A stretch of 64,000 bases of DNA from Terrilactibacillus tamarindi (GCF_009718825.1 NZ_WNHB01000016.1:1-64000), one strand, 5' to 3'. Positions 50,071-59,219 are shown, counted from the first letter of the stretch. Translations and numbers: made by a program. The notes: generated by a model not told the origin, from the sequence alone.

Positions 50071-51165
50071 TTGTTGAATGCCGATCAAAATTCAAAAAAA
50101 GTATTTCGTAAAAGACGTATTATAGTCATTCTTTCGTGTTTCTTTGTTATTGCGGTCCTTATCGGATCTGGGGTGGCCTATTTTTTTCATTCCATGAAAC
50201 CTATGCAAGTGGCTAATAAAAAAGAAAAATTAATCACCATTCCATCTGGCGCAACAACGCAAGATATTGGTAAAATCCTTGAGAAGGAGGGGCTTATCCG
50301 TCATGCGTGGTTATTCAAATATTATGTAAAATATGAACATGTGAACGGTTTTATTGCAGGTTCTTATTTTCTGTCACCTTCCATGACATCTAGACAAATC
50401 ATTTCAGATATCCATCAAGGGAAGCAAAAATACAAGTACGTTTTGACTATTCCTGAAGGTTTATGGTTAAAAGATATTGCACCCAAAATTGCTCAAATCA
50501 CAGGTGAGAGCAGCGAACAGATTCTTCATTTAATGAGTGATAAGACATATATTAAGACACATTACATGACGAAGTATCCTTTCTTATCACAAGATATCCT
50601 ACAAAAGGGGATTAAATATCCACTTGAAGGATACCTATTTCCTGCGACTTATCGGTTTCAGAAAGATAATGTCACACTCGATGATGTCATTAATAAAATG
50701 CTATCAGCATCGAAGTCTGTTTATGAACCATACATAGACCAAATTAAGAAAAGCGATCTAGGTTCCTTGCATAAAGCCCTAACTCTTGCATCTGTCGTCG
50801 AAGCAGAAGCTGGAGATTATAAAGCGCAACAACAAATTTCTAGTGTTTTTGAAAATCGGATCAAAAAAAATATGCATTTACAGAGTGATGTAACCGTAGC
50901 CTATGCATTCCAAGAGCACCTGAATCGAGTGTTTTATCATCAATTAGAAATAGAGTCTCCTTATAACACGTATCACGTTAAAGGCCTTCCTATTGGTCCT
51001 ATCAATAATCCAAGTGAAAATTCATTGAAAGCTGTTCTAAATCCTGTAAATACAAAGGCATTATTCTTTTATGCTAGACCGAATGGTCAAATTCTATTTG
51101 CTAATTCTTACAAAGACCATGAAGCCATAGTTAATAAGTATAAACATGAATGGGAATCTCAATAA
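50071..51165 (+). CDS. mltG: Endolytic murein transglycosylase MltG (YrrL)
   Basis: MltG cuts nascent glycan strands near the membrane. It has a short basic cytoplasmic tail, one transmembrane helix (about residues 17-38), a LysM-like region (EKLITIPSGATTQDIGKILE) and the YceG/MltG catalytic domain. The active-site glutamate is expected in LTLASVVEAEAGDYK; LQSDVTVAYAF and ESPYNTYHVKGLPIGPI are also conserved. It starts at TTG 50071 after AAAGGAG. The length of 364 residues is typical. Confidence 0.95.
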   Translation: MLNADQNSKKVFRKRRIIVILSCFFVIAVLIGSGVAYFFHSMKPMQVANKKEKLITIPSGATTQDIGKILEKEGLIRHAWLFKYYVKYEHVNGFIAGSYFLSPSMTSRQIISDIHQGKQKYKYVLTIPEGLWLKDIAPKIAQITGESSEQILHLMSDKTYIKTHYMTKYPFLSQDILQKGIKYPLEGYLFPATYRFQKDNVTLDDVINKMLSASKSVYEPYIDQIKKSDLGSLHKALTLASVVEAEAGDYKAQQQISSVFENRIKKNMHLQSDVTVAYAFQEHLNRVFYHQLEIESPYNTYHVKGLPIGPINNPSENSLKAVLNPVNTKALFFYARPNGQILFANSYKDHEAIVNKYKHEWESQ

Positions 51166-51226
51166 AGTGAAATTTTAATTAGAGGGTGTGTGGTCTATCT
51201 AGCCGCTTTTAGCGGGATAAAATAAC
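51164..51226 (+). repeat. Possible decayed repeat family B copy (B10)
   Basis: It keeps AAAGTGAAA at the left and GCCGCTTTTAGCGGGATAAA at the right, with an unrelated or decayed middle. The call is weak. Confidence 0.4.
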
Positions 51227-51266
51227 CATTGTGCCTGAAAGGGGTGAGTGAAAACTGGATTATGAA

Positions 51267-51917
51267 GTGTTGTCAAGATACATCGCCTCCTTTGTACCAG
51301 AGGACGATGAATCCATTGAAAGAATTGAGAAAGAGGCCAGAGAACGTGGCATCCCGATTATGCAGCGTGAATCCATGGCTTTTTTGCAGCAGTTGATTCG
51401 TTGGTTACAACCAAAACGTATTTTGGAAATTGGGACTGCGGTAGGATTCTCAGCCATTAAAATGCATTTATCTAATCGAGAGCCCTTGATCTACACAATT
51501 GAGCGAGATGAGGCTATGTATCAAGAAGCTTGTGAAAATGTAAAGAATTTAAAACTTGAAGAAGCCATATACCCTATTTTAGGTGATGCAGGTGAGTTAA
51601 TCAGTGAAATAAAAAATAACGGACCTTTCGATTTAATCTTTATTGATGCCGCAAAAGTTCAGTACCAAAAGTTTTTTGATTTATATTCCCCACTTTTAGC
51701 TGATGGAGGAACCATTGTTTCCGATAATATCTTATTTCATGGTCTTGTGATTGATCCTGACAACTTGGAAAATAGACGTGCAAAACGGCTTGGGCGAAAG
51801 ATGAATCAATTTAATCAATGGTTAAGCAAACAGCATGAGTATTCAACTGTTTTTCTTACATTAGGGGATGGACTTGCTCTCAGTACAAAAAAGAGGGACA
51901 AAGATTTTAAAGATTAA
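51267..51917 (+). CDS. SAM-dependent O-methyltransferase (YrrM family)
   Basis: A 216-residue class I methyltransferase of the caffeoyl-CoA O-methyltransferase-like family. The SAM-binding motif is ILEIGTAVGFSAI; FDLIFIDAAKVQYQKFFD and TIVSDNILFHG are the metal/active-site stretches. B. subtilis YrrM has been identified as a tRNA 5-hydroxyuridine methyltransferase (TrmR), so the same role is likely. The best Shine-Dalgarno (AAAGGGGTGAG) lies 8 bases from a CTG at 51255, which would add DYE after Met; I list the first conventional start. The expected yrrN/yrrO partners are missing. Confidence 0.9.
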   Translation: MLSRYIASFVPEDDESIERIEKEARERGIPIMQRESMAFLQQLIRWLQPKRILEIGTAVGFSAIKMHLSNREPLIYTIERDEAMYQEACENVKNLKLEEAIYPILGDAGELISEIKNNGPFDLIFIDAAKVQYQKFFDLYSPLLADGGTIVSDNILFHGLVIDPDNLENRRAKRLGRKMNQFNQWLSKQHEYSTVFLTLGDGLALSTKKRDKDFKD

Positions 51918-51936
51918 TTAGAAAGGAAGGGACGGA

Positions 51937-52575
51937 ATGGATAGAAAGCCGATTATTATAGGTGTTGCTGGAGGATCTGGTTCAGGTAAAACAACCGTAG
52001 CAAGGGAGATATGCCGAAGCTTTCCAGAGCAATCCGTCGCTGTTCTAGAGCAGGACGCATATTATAAAGCACAGGATGAAAAATCCATGGAGGAACGTCT
52101 TCTAACCAATTATGATCATCCCTTTGCCTTCGACAATGACCTACTTATTGAACATGTTCAGAACCTCCTTCGATTCAAGTCCATTGAAAAGCCTATATAT
52201 GACTATACAGTACACACAAGATCTGATAAAATTATTCCTGTCGAACCAAAAGATGTCATCATTTTGGAGGGCTTTCTCATTCTTGAAGATGAGAGACTCC
52301 GTAACTTAATGGATATCAAAGTTTTTGTTGATACGGATTCAGACATACGGATTGTGAGGCGAATTCTTCGTGATACGGAGGAGCGTGGGCGTACCGTACA
52401 ATCGGTTATCGATCAGTATTTAAACGTCGTTAGACCGATGCATCTTCAATTTGTTGAGCCAACCAAGCGTTATGCAGATATTATCATTCCAGAAGGTGGC
52501 CAAAATTTGGTTGCCATTGATTTAATGGTGACTAAAATAAGATCTGTGCTTGAATCAGTTGATTCCTTTTCATAA
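51937..52575 (+). CDS. udk: Uridine kinase
   Basis: Udk phosphorylates uridine and cytidine in pyrimidine salvage. Walker A is [41 protein letters not shown] and [11 protein letters not shown] are family signatures. The length of 212 residues is normal. AAGGAAGGG precedes the ATG. It follows the methyltransferase by 19 bases. Confidence 0.97.
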   Translation: MDRKPIIIGVAGGSGSGKTTVAREICRSFPEQSVAVLEQDAYYKAQDEKSMEERLLTNYDHPFAFDNDLLIEHVQNLLRFKSIEKPIYDYTVHTRSDKIIPVEPKDVIILEGFLILEDERLRNLMDIKVFVDTDSDIRIVRRILRDTEERGRTVQSVIDQYLNVVRPMHLQFVEPTKRYADIIIPEGGQNLVAIDLMVTKIRSVLESVDSFS

Positions 52576-52683
52576 AGGATTTACACTAAACAGACATACA
52601 TTTTACTCAAAGAAGAGGTTCATTTTTTAAAAAAATTAACGATAAGACTGTGTTACTTAGAAGACTGAGGAGGGGATTTCATT

Positions 52684-53157
52684 ATGGCTGAAAAAAAAAT
52701 GCACTATATGACAGCTGAAGGTAAAGCGAAACTTGAACAAGAATTGGAACATTTAATTACTGAAAAAAGAAAAGAAGTTGTTGAAAGAATTAAAATTGCT
52801 CGTAGTTTTGGTGATCTCTCAGAGAACTCTGAATATGATGCCGCAAAAGATGAACAAGCTTTTGTTGAATCACGGATCTCACAACTTGAACAAATGATTC
52901 GTGATTCGGTTATTATTGAGGATGATGAATCAACAGATGTTGTGAAAATTGGTAAATCAGTGACATTTAAAGAATTACCTGATGGTGATGAAGAAACATA
53001 CATGATCGTCGGTAGTGCTGAATCTGATCCTTTTGAAGGAAAAATTTCTAATGATTCACCAATGGCAAGAAGTTTAATTGGACTTTCTGTCGGTGAAGAA
53101 GTTAGTGTAGCCACTCCTGGTGGCGACATCCGAGTGAAAATTGTTTCAGTCAAATAA
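52684..53157 (+). CDS. greA: Transcription elongation factor GreA
   Basis: GreA restarts backtracked RNA polymerase. The N-terminal coiled-coil (residues 1-75) carries the acidic tip residues near [20 protein letters not shown], and the C-terminal domain includes [18 protein letters not shown] and [11 protein letters not shown]. The length of 157 residues is standard. AGGAGGGG precedes the ATG. A repeat B copy begins at its stop codon. Confidence 0.98.
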   Translation: MAEKKMHYMTAEGKAKLEQELEHLITEKRKEVVERIKIARSFGDLSENSEYDAAKDEQAFVESRISQLEQMIRDSVIIEDDESTDVVKIGKSVTFKELPDGDEETYMIVGSAESDPFEGKISNDSPMARSLIGLSVGEEVSVATPGGDIRVKIVSVK

Positions 53158-53206
53158 AGTGAAACTTCCATCAGTGGGGGTCTTACTGCCCGTTAAGGCG
53201 GGATAA
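53156..53206 (+). repeat. Repeat family B, short copy (B6)
   Basis: AAGTGAAACTTCCATCAGTG then GGGGTCTTACTGCCCG and TTAAGGCGGGATAA: the two ends of the family joined at the GTGGGGGT direct repeat. It starts within the greA stop codon. Confidence 0.9.
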
Positions 53207-53361
53207 ACTATCCATGTCGAGTTTTTGGGATGGTAGCAAGCTAACTCATTCCATTACCTGATATGGAGCCAACCTTTTAGCTCAGCTAAAAGCCGAGTAA
53301 ATCTTACTTTACATGATGAGCCAAAAATGGAGATTTTTCCATTATAGCTTATAAATAAATA

Positions 53362-53419
53362 AGATCCGTTAACATTGAATGATGAAAGGAGGTCATTCAG
53401 TCTAAACGGATCTTTTTTA
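53362..53419 (+). terminator. Terminator downstream of greA
   Basis: AGATCCGTT pairs with AACGGATCT around an inner hairpin (TTGAATGA / TCATTCAG), followed by six T residues. The sequence between the repeat and this terminator (53207-53361) shows no gene. Confidence 0.85.
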
Positions 53420-53499
53420 ATTCAGTATATAGTTGTCGAAATAGTCTCATAAGAGTTTAACCTCTGTATGAAAAAGTAAATGAATTTAGTCACCACAAA

Positions 53500-53721
53500 T
53501 TATAACGTTGGAAACTGTCTCAGGGTAGTTTGATAGTAGTTTTCTTTATCGTCTGTTAATAGAAATTCATAGATGATTTTCTCTGCGACTTCTGTGAAAA
53601 TCTTTGTTGACCCATCGAAAAATAAAACCTTTAATTGCATCGTTTTCCGATCGTAACCAATGGTATCAAAGCTCGTCAATTCGGAAAGTGCTCGATTAAA
53701 AGTGGTATAATTCATAACCAT
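53500..53721 (-). CDS. KTSC-domain small protein
   Basis: A 73-residue protein with the KTSC-domain pattern, including FDTIGYDRKTMQLKVLFFDG and an AEKIIYEFLL helix. KTSC proteins are of unknown function and are sometimes fused to nucleic-acid enzymes. GGGAGGG precedes the ATG on the reverse strand; ATG at 53721 or 53715 are both possible. It is monocistronic here. Confidence 0.72.
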   Translation of the reverse strand: MVMNYTTFNRALSELTSFDTIGYDRKTMQLKVLFFDGSTKIFTEVAEKIIYEFLLTDDKENYYQTTLRQFPTL

Positions 53722-53815
53722 TTTCCCTCCCTGTACATAACATATTATAGATCATATGCTTTATTTCCTGCTATATGCCAAAAAAAGTGTTTTTTAGACA
53801 ATAACTTTATAATTT

Positions 53816-53847
53816 TTCTTGCTTCTAATTTGTCACCTTTTTGAACA
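53816..53847 (-). repeat. Repeat family A, left-arm fragment (A4)
   Basis: TTCTTGCTTCTAATTTGTCA followed by CCTTTTTGAACA is the reverse complement of the left arm of 44-220. The rest of the 53722-54096 gap shows no gene. Confidence 0.75.
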
Positions 53848-54096
53848 GAAACTTGAATGTAGTGAACTCATCTGCATATATTAAAAGTAATAGCAAAGAT
53901 TCATATGGAATTAAAAGAAGTTTTTAATGATTGGCGGTCATTATTCATACAAATGAGACGAAAAACTTATAAGTATTTCCTCGATAATTAATCATCGAGT
54001 AAAAGTTTCTTTAATATTCTAAACTATTAATCTTAAGTCTGTACGCCTTAAGAAGTGGTACAATAAGGTTATTATGATTCAAGGAGGACATCGTTT

Positions 54097-54672
54097 ATGA
54101 GAACGGACAAGTCTCCATCGCGTTCTTCTAGACATAAAAGAACGTCTGATCGAGCATTAAAATGGTCGATTTCCATTGTTTCAATCTTAATTCTAGCTGT
54201 AGGGTGTATATTCGTAGCCATGTTATTAAAAACATCAAGTGAAGAATCTGCTCCTACACACCAACAAGTGAATGATAAACACATTAGTTCTAATACTAAA
54301 GATACAAAAAATGATCCGTCAAGTAAAAATGATGATAATCGAGCACCAAATAATCCAGATGAAACGACAGATAATAGTTCAGACACCAGCGATGAAGAAT
54401 CAAATGAATCAAATGATCCATCTACAGAAGACCATGTCACATCATATGATAAAGGAACGGCGGACTGGAATGCTCAGATTAAAGCCATGTCAGAGGCTAC
54501 TGGAATACCTGAATCAAATATGACGGTGTACTGGCTTGGTAACGGAGGAGGCCCAAATAGTTCACTTGGTCGCGTGGCACCTAAAGATGCCCCAAGTCAA
54601 AAATATGTTGTACACCTTGAGTATAAAAATGGAAAATGGGAAGCTGAAAGTGTAAAAAAACCTTCTGAATAA
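54097..54672 (+). CDS. DUF1510 membrane-anchored protein (YrrS)
   Basis: A 191-residue protein with a basic N-terminus, one transmembrane helix (about residues 25-45), a long Asp/Ser/Asn-rich linker (50-120) and a conserved DUF1510 domain (DWNAQIKAMSEATGIPESNM, KYVVHLEYKNGKWEAE). In B. subtilis yrrS is co-transcribed with pbpI, a sporulation penicillin-binding protein; pbpI is absent here, since a terminator follows directly. AAGGAGGA precedes the ATG. Confidence 0.87.
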   Translation: MRTDKSPSRSSRHKRTSDRALKWSISIVSILILAVGCIFVAMLLKTSSEESAPTHQQVNDKHISSNTKDTKNDPSSKNDDNRAPNNPDETTDNSSDTSDEESNESNDPSTEDHVTSYDKGTADWNAQIKAMSEATGIPESNMTVYWLGNGGGPNSSLGRVAPKDAPSQKYVVHLEYKNGKWEAESVKKPSE

Positions 54673-54680
54673 GTGAAAAG

Positions 54681-54706
54681 ATGCCTTCTTTTGGAGGGCA
54701 TTTTTA
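54681..54706 (+). terminator. Terminator of yrrS
   Basis: ATGCCTTC / GAGGGCAT stem (one G-T pair) and five T residues. Confidence 0.85.
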
Positions 54707-54765
54707 TTTTGCTAAGGCTTAATTAATTTTAAAATGAGCTATCAAGATAGTTATGAATCTATCCT

Positions 54766-54814
54766 TTATCCCGCCTTAACGGCAAGTAAAGACCCCACTG
54801 ATGGAAGTTTCACT
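54766..54814 (-). repeat. Repeat family B, short copy in inverse orientation (B7)
   Basis: TTATCCCGCCTTAACGGCAA followed by GTAAAGACCCCACTGATGG and AAGTTTCACT. It is the inverted counterpart of the copy at 53156-53206. Confidence 0.88.
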
Positions 54815-54875
54815 GTATCCTTTCCATTGAATGAGACACACGGACTTTTAAAAAAGTATGTTTTAATCCTACGAC

Positions 54876-54904
54876 TTGATGTTAGGTAGATGTAACCATA
54901 TAAT
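54876..54904 (+). promoter_or_regulatory. Sigma-A promoter of mtnN-luxS-mccAB
   Basis: TTGATG at 54876-54881, a 17-base spacer and TATAAT at 54899-54904, 45 bases before the mtnN start. Confidence 0.7.
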
Positions 54905-54948
54905 GAATAAATCATAGTAATATAATAATCATGGAAAAGAGGTTTGTA

Positions 54949-55653
54949 ATGAAATTAGGACTTATTGGAGCAATGGAAGAAGAAGTTGAAATACTAAAAC
55001 AAAAACTACAAAATCGAACGGAGAAAGAGCTATTAGGTAGCAAACGATATACAGGCCAGATCGGACCTTTTGATATTGTATTAATACAATCAGGTATCGG
55101 CAAGGTAAACGCAGCCATTGGTACAACATTACTTATACACGAAGAGAAGCCAGATTACATTATTAATACGGGTTCAGCTGGGGGTTTCAATCCAGACCTA
55201 AATGTTGGTGATGTTGTCATCTCCTCAGAAGTTCGTTATCATGATGCTGATGCGACAGTCTTCGGTTATGAATATGGGCAGATACCTCAAATGCCACCTA
55301 GCTTTGAACCCAATCCTTTACTCGTTTCGATAGCAGAGAAAGCCGCGAAAAACAATCACACTATTCAAGTTGTTAAAGGATTAATCGCAACTGGAGATTC
55401 ATTCATGTCTGATGGCGAACGCGTAGACTTTGTAAAATCAAAATTTCCATCGATTCAGGCTTGTGAAATGGAGGCAGCAGCTATAGCTCAAGTTTGTTAC
55501 CAGTTTCATGTTCCTTTTGTTATTATTCGATCCCTTTCGGATATTGCGGGAAAAGAGGCTAATATCTCGTTTGATCAATATTTAGTAACGGCAGCTAAAC
55601 ATTCAGCAGAATTGATATTATCTATGTTAGAGGAGTTGAAAGAACATGCCTAA
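54949..55653 (+). CDS. mtnN: 5'-methylthioadenosine/S-adenosylhomocysteine nucleosidase
   Basis: MtnN removes adenine from S-adenosylhomocysteine, giving S-ribosylhomocysteine, and from methylthioadenosine. Signatures: [14 protein letters not shown], the TGSAGGF loop, and [13 protein letters not shown] (purine/ribose contacts), with [11 protein letters not shown] holding the catalytic aspartate. I start at ATG 54949 (AGAGG upstream), giving 234 residues; the ATG at 54931 is less likely. The stop overlaps luxS by 8 bases. Confidence 0.96.
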   Translation: MKLGLIGAMEEEVEILKQKLQNRTEKELLGSKRYTGQIGPFDIVLIQSGIGKVNAAIGTTLLIHEEKPDYIINTGSAGGFNPDLNVGDVVISSEVRYHDADATVFGYEYGQIPQMPPSFEPNPLLVSIAEKAAKNNHTIQVVKGLIATGDSFMSDGERVDFVKSKFPSIQACEMEAAAIAQVCYQFHVPFVIIRSLSDIAGKEANISFDQYLVTAAKHSAELILSMLEELKEHA

Positions 55654-56110
55654 AAAAATGAATGTAGAAAGTTTCAATTTAGATCATACAAAAGTTAAAG
55701 CACCTTATGTTCGGCTTGTTGGCGTTACTCAAGGTGAACATGGGGATAAGATTTATAAGTACGACGTTCGCTTTTGCCAACCGAATAAAGAGCACATGGA
55801 TATGCCAGGACTCCATTCTCTTGAACATTTAATGGCTGAGTTTATTCGTAATCATATTGATAATATATTCGATGTGGGTCCAATGGGATGTCAAACAGGA
55901 TTCTATGTTTCAATTCTAAATAATGATAGTTATGAAGCTATCCTTCAAGCTATAGAGAAAACGTTAAATGACGTTCTAACGGCTACAGAGGTACCTGCTT
56001 GTAATGAAATTCAATGCGGCTGGGCTGCGAGTCATAGTTTAGAAGGAGCACAAGCCATTGCGAAAAAAATGCTTGAACATAAATCTGAGTGGACGGAAGT
56101 GTTCGCTTAA
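55646..56110 (+). CDS. luxS: S-ribosylhomocysteine lyase LuxS
   Basis: LuxS converts the MtnN product to homocysteine and DPD, the AI-2 precursor. Metal ligands are in [12 protein letters not shown] (HxxEH) and [16 protein letters not shown] (Cys). The length of 154 residues is normal. It overlaps mtnN by 8 bases and precedes mccA by 19 bases. B. subtilis keeps luxS elsewhere, so this operon position is notable. Confidence 0.97.
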   Translation: MPKKMNVESFNLDHTKVKAPYVRLVGVTQGEHGDKIYKYDVRFCQPNKEHMDMPGLHSLEHLMAEFIRNHIDNIFDVGPMGCQTGFYVSILNNDSYEAILQAIEKTLNDVLTATEVPACNEIQCGWAASHSLEGAQAIAKKMLEHKSEWTEVFA

Positions 56111-56129
56111 AAAAGTAGGATGAGGGAAA

Positions 56130-57050
56130 ATGACAGTCTATCATCGTGTACATGAGCTGATTGGACATACGCCGTTGCTTGAAATAACGGCGTTTCCACT
56201 TCCAAAAGATGTTCATATTTATGCGAAACTGGAAATGTTTAACCCCGGTGGTAGTATTAAAGATCGTCTTGGTTTGGCATTTATAAAAGATGCGATAAAG
56301 AATGGTAAAGTAAAACCTGGAGGTACAATAATCGAACCTACCGCTGGAAATACAGGCATCGGTATTGCACTAGCCGCCATTGGTCAAGGTCTTAATGTTA
56401 TCTTCTGTGTTCCAGAGAAATTCAGTGTTGAAAAGCAAGAACTTATGCGAGCTCTTGGTGCAAAAATTGTTCATACTCCTACCTCAGAAGGCATGCAAGG
56501 TGCCATTAACAAAGTAAATGAATTATTGAAAGAAATACCTAATTCTTATTCTCCGCAGCAATTCTCAAATCCCGCTAATCCAAAAGCCTATTACAATACT
56601 TTAGGTCCAGAGTTATGGAACGATCTTAATGGAAAAATAAATATTTTTATAGCTGGTGGTGGAACCGGTGGTACATTTATGGGTACTGCTGAATATCTTA
56701 AAGAGAGAAATCCAAGCATTAAGACGATGATCGTCGAACCAGAAGGGTCTATATTGAATGGTGGACCAAAAGGTAGCCACCGAACAGAAGGTATTGGTAT
56801 GGAATTTATTCCTTCATACCTTAAAACCAACTATTTCGATAAAATTTATACGATTAAAGACGATGATGCATTCAAACGGGTCCATGAATTAGCTAAGAAA
56901 GAGGGATTACTCGTGGGAAGTTCCTCGGGGGCTGCATTTCACGCTGCTTGGAAAGAAGCACAAGTATCGCCTAAAGGAACAAACATTGTCACTGTTTTTC
57001 CAGACTCAAGTGAACGCTATTTAAGTCAAAATATTTACCGAGGAGACTAA
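56130..57050 (+). CDS. mccA: O-acetylserine-dependent cystathionine beta-synthase MccA
   Basis: A PLP enzyme of the CysK/CBS family. With homocysteine it makes cystathionine, the first step of reverse transsulfuration. The PLP lysine is in NPGGSIKDRLGLAF, the substrate loop is PTAGNTGIGIALAAI, and the phosphate loop is AGGGTGGTFMGT. The assignment to MccA rather than a biosynthetic CysK rests on its position before mccB and after luxS. The length of 306 residues fits. Confidence 0.92.
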   Translation: MTVYHRVHELIGHTPLLEITAFPLPKDVHIYAKLEMFNPGGSIKDRLGLAFIKDAIKNGKVKPGGTIIEPTAGNTGIGIALAAIGQGLNVIFCVPEKFSVEKQELMRALGAKIVHTPTSEGMQGAINKVNELLKEIPNSYSPQQFSNPANPKAYYNTLGPELWNDLNGKINIFIAGGGTGGTFMGTAEYLKERNPSIKTMIVEPEGSILNGGPKGSHRTEGIGMEFIPSYLKTNYFDKIYTIKDDDAFKRVHELAKKEGLLVGSSSGAAFHAAWKEAQVSPKGTNIVTVFPDSSERYLSQNIYRGD

Positions 57051-57054
57051 TCAT

Positions 57055-58188
57055 ATGAGGCCTAAAACGAGAATGATTCATTCAGGAATAACGGGAGATG
57101 AGTACACTGGAGCTGTATCCGTGCCTATTTATCAAGCGAGTACGTACGAACAAGAAGCAGTTGGAAAGCATAAAGGTTATGACTATTCTCGAACGGGAAA
57201 TCCCACACGGTATGCTTTAGAAACCTTAATAAAAGACCTTGAAGGTGGTAAAGCCGGATATGCATTTGCATCTGGTATGGCTGCAATAAGTGCCGTGATG
57301 ATGCTTTTTAAGAGTGGCGACCATATTATTTTAACGGATGATGTTTATGGAGGAACCTATAGGGTCATTTCAAAAGTGTTTAGTCAATTTGGCATCGATG
57401 CAACATTTGTTAATACAAGTGATATAGAAGCTATTGTTTCAGCCATTCAAGAAAATACGAAGGCTATATATCTTGAAACACCGACGAATCCGTTACTAAA
57501 AATTACAGATATAAAGGCTGTCTCTAATCTCGCTCATAAACGAGATTTACTATTAATTGTCGACAACACATTTAGTACACCATACTGGCAGCAACCGCTC
57601 GTTCATGGTGCAGATATTGTTGTTCACAGTGCGACTAAATACATTGGAGGACATAGTGACGTTGTTGCAGGATTAGTCGTCGTCAATTCAGAGAAACTTA
57701 GTAAGGATCTTCATTTTATTCAAAATTCGGTTGGAGGTATCTTAGGGCCTCAAGATGCTTGGCTTCTTATTCGAGGTATCAAAACACTAGGTATTCGAAT
57801 GGAAGCCATTGAAGCGAATGCAAAAAAATTGGCCACCTACCTTAACCAACATCCCCGAGTGAGAAAAGTCTATTATCCAGGTTTAGAAAATCATATCGGT
57901 CATGATATCCAGATTAAACAGGCCCAAGGGTATGGCGGTATGATCAGTTTCGATGTTGGATCCGAGGAGCGTGTTAATCAGGTTTTAAAAAAACTCAAAT
58001 ATTTCACATTAGCTGAAAGTCTAGGTGCCGTTGAGAGTTTAATATCGGTACCAGCAAAAATGACACATGCCTCGATCCCAAAGAATATTCGTCATAAACT
58101 CGGAATTACCGATGGCCTCATACGGATATCCGTCGGAATTGAAGATGTCGATGATTTAATTGAAGATCTCGCCAAGGCATTAAATTAA
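57055..58188 (+). CDS. mccB: Cystathionine gamma-lyase/homocysteine gamma-lyase MccB
   Basis: A PLP enzyme of the Cys/Met metabolism family that splits cystathionine to cysteine, 2-oxobutyrate and ammonia. The PLP lysine is in VHSATKYIGGHSDVVAG. YDYSRTGNPTRYALE and ESLGAVESLISVPAKMTH are typical. The length of 377 residues is usual. It starts 4 bases after mccA and ends the operon before a strong terminator. Confidence 0.95.
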   Translation: MRPKTRMIHSGITGDEYTGAVSVPIYQASTYEQEAVGKHKGYDYSRTGNPTRYALETLIKDLEGGKAGYAFASGMAAISAVMMLFKSGDHIILTDDVYGGTYRVISKVFSQFGIDATFVNTSDIEAIVSAIQENTKAIYLETPTNPLLKITDIKAVSNLAHKRDLLLIVDNTFSTPYWQQPLVHGADIVVHSATKYIGGHSDVVAGLVVVNSEKLSKDLHFIQNSVGGILGPQDAWLLIRGIKTLGIRMEAIEANAKKLATYLNQHPRVRKVYYPGLENHIGHDIQIKQAQGYGGMISFDVGSEERVNQVLKKLKYFTLAESLGAVESLISVPAKMTHASIPKNIRHKLGITDGLIRISVGIEDVDDLIEDLAKALN

Positions 58189-58204
58189 TCTCTCTGTAGA
58201 AAGC

Positions 58205-58236
58205 AATCCCTCCTTCATTTGAAGGAGGGATTAAAT
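58205..58236 (+). terminator. Terminator of mtnN-luxS-mccAB, shared with the convergent DUF4064 gene
   Basis: A 12-bp perfect stem (AATCCCTCCTTC / GAAGGAGGGATT) with a 4-base loop. It abuts the end of the reverse-strand gene. Confidence 0.85.
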
Positions 58237-58647
58237 TTAGGTTGTCTTTGGTTTCCGAACAAAGCACATAATAGCAGCAATCAAAAATAATATTCCAACC
58301 AGTAACCCAATACCAACAGATAAGATGACGGTAATAAGAGCAGCGATGATAAGTAGTGTTCCTGCAAGTTTGGGTTTTTTATTACCTTTAATAAAGAAAC
58401 TAGCAACAAGTGCGATAATAAACCCGATAATACCTGATAGAATTAATGAGGTGCCTAGCATGTGTACAGCTTGAACCATATCATCAGCTGTAATGGATGC
58501 ATTGTTTGTCGCATTACTCTGTTTGATCAGGTCTTGTAATTCTTGTGTGTTTTTAAGTGTTTTAGCAAAGATTCCAAAAGCAAAGACCATAAGGGCGATC
58601 ACCATACCTAGTATCGTGAGCGTCAATTCACCTGTTCTCTTGATCAA
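58237..58647 (-). CDS. DUF4064 membrane protein
   Basis: A 136-residue protein with four hydrophobic segments (about residues 9-27, 65-87, 95-112, 114-130) and the DUF4064 start (MIKRTGELTLTILG). Function unknown. AAGGAGG precedes the ATG on the reverse strand. Its stop is one base from the mccB terminator. Confidence 0.8.
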   Translation of the reverse strand: MIKRTGELTLTILGMVIALMVFAFGIFAKTLKNTQELQDLIKQSNATNNASITADDMVQAVHMLGTSLILSGIIGFIIALVASFFIKGNKKPKLAGTLLIIAALITVILSVGIGLLVGILFLIAAIMCFVRKPKTT

Positions 58648-58664
58648 ATGATAAACCTCCTTAT

Positions 58665-58717
58665 AAAGTGAAACTTCCTCAGTGGGGGTACTTTACTGCC
58701 CGTTTAGGCGGGATAAA
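58665..58717 (+). repeat. Repeat family B, short copy (B8)
   Basis: AAAGTGAAACTTCCTCAGTG followed by GGGGTACTTTACTGCCCG and TTTAGGCGGGATAA, another end-to-end joined form with small changes. Confidence 0.85.
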
Positions 58718-58872
58718 ATGACCTATGACCTATTCATATGTTATGTATGCGAATTATTGAACTCCAACCTAATGTTACCATGATATTAAAAAGTTTGAAA
58801 CATAAGCTAGTAACATTTACTAGTTTTAACCTTTTCAAAATCATGTTAAAGTAGGACTGGAGGGGTGGAGAC

Positions 58873-59103
58873 ATGAATATAGAGCGTCGAAATTTAGAAT
58901 TAAAAGTATTAGATTACCAACGTCTAAGCTTTATCTTTACCTTTCTTAGCACGTTTTTATATTCGGGAACGGTTATCCCATTTGAGGGGAAAACCCAAGG
59001 TAAAGTTGAAATACTATTGGTTATCAGTCTAGCCGGCATTATATTGGCCCTTTTCACATATTGGCGTATGAGAGTCGCTAAAAATAAATTAAATGAAATA
59101 TAA
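58873..59103 (+). CDS. yrhC: YrhC-family small membrane protein
   Basis: A 76-residue protein with two hydrophobic segments (about residues 17-33 and 45-64), matching the YrhC family. In B. subtilis yrhC is the last gene of the mccAB operon; here DUF4064 and a repeat have come between, and it has its own upstream region with GGAGGGG before the ATG. Function unknown. Confidence 0.85.
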   Translation: MNIERRNLELKVLDYQRLSFIFTFLSTFLYSGTVIPFEGKTQGKVEILLVISLAGIILALFTYWRMRVAKNKLNEI

Positions 59104-59139
59104 AAGCACTTACTTTTTCCCTAGAGTAAGTGCTTTTTT
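59103..59139 (+). terminator. Terminator of yrhC
   Basis: A 12-bp stem (AAAGCACTTACT / AGTAAGTGCTTT) and six T residues. Confidence 0.92.
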
Positions 59140-59170
59140 GCACTTTAAGTTATAAAGTATTTGTGCAACT

Positions 59171-59219
59171 ACGCCTCTGTCTGCGCCTTATAGGTCCTGC
59201 AATCGACAAGATTTCTTTA
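59171..59219 (+). repeat. Repeat family C copy
   Basis: ACGCCTCTGTCTGCGCCTTA followed by TAGGTCCTGCAATCGACAAG and ATTTCTTTA, matching 40662-40710. A 63-codon open frame at 59130-59321 runs through it and is probably not a gene. Confidence 0.75.

Noticed and set aside
52704-53171. 155-codon reverse-strand ORF covering greA
   Set aside because: A shadow of greA with Ser-rich composition typical of antisense translation.
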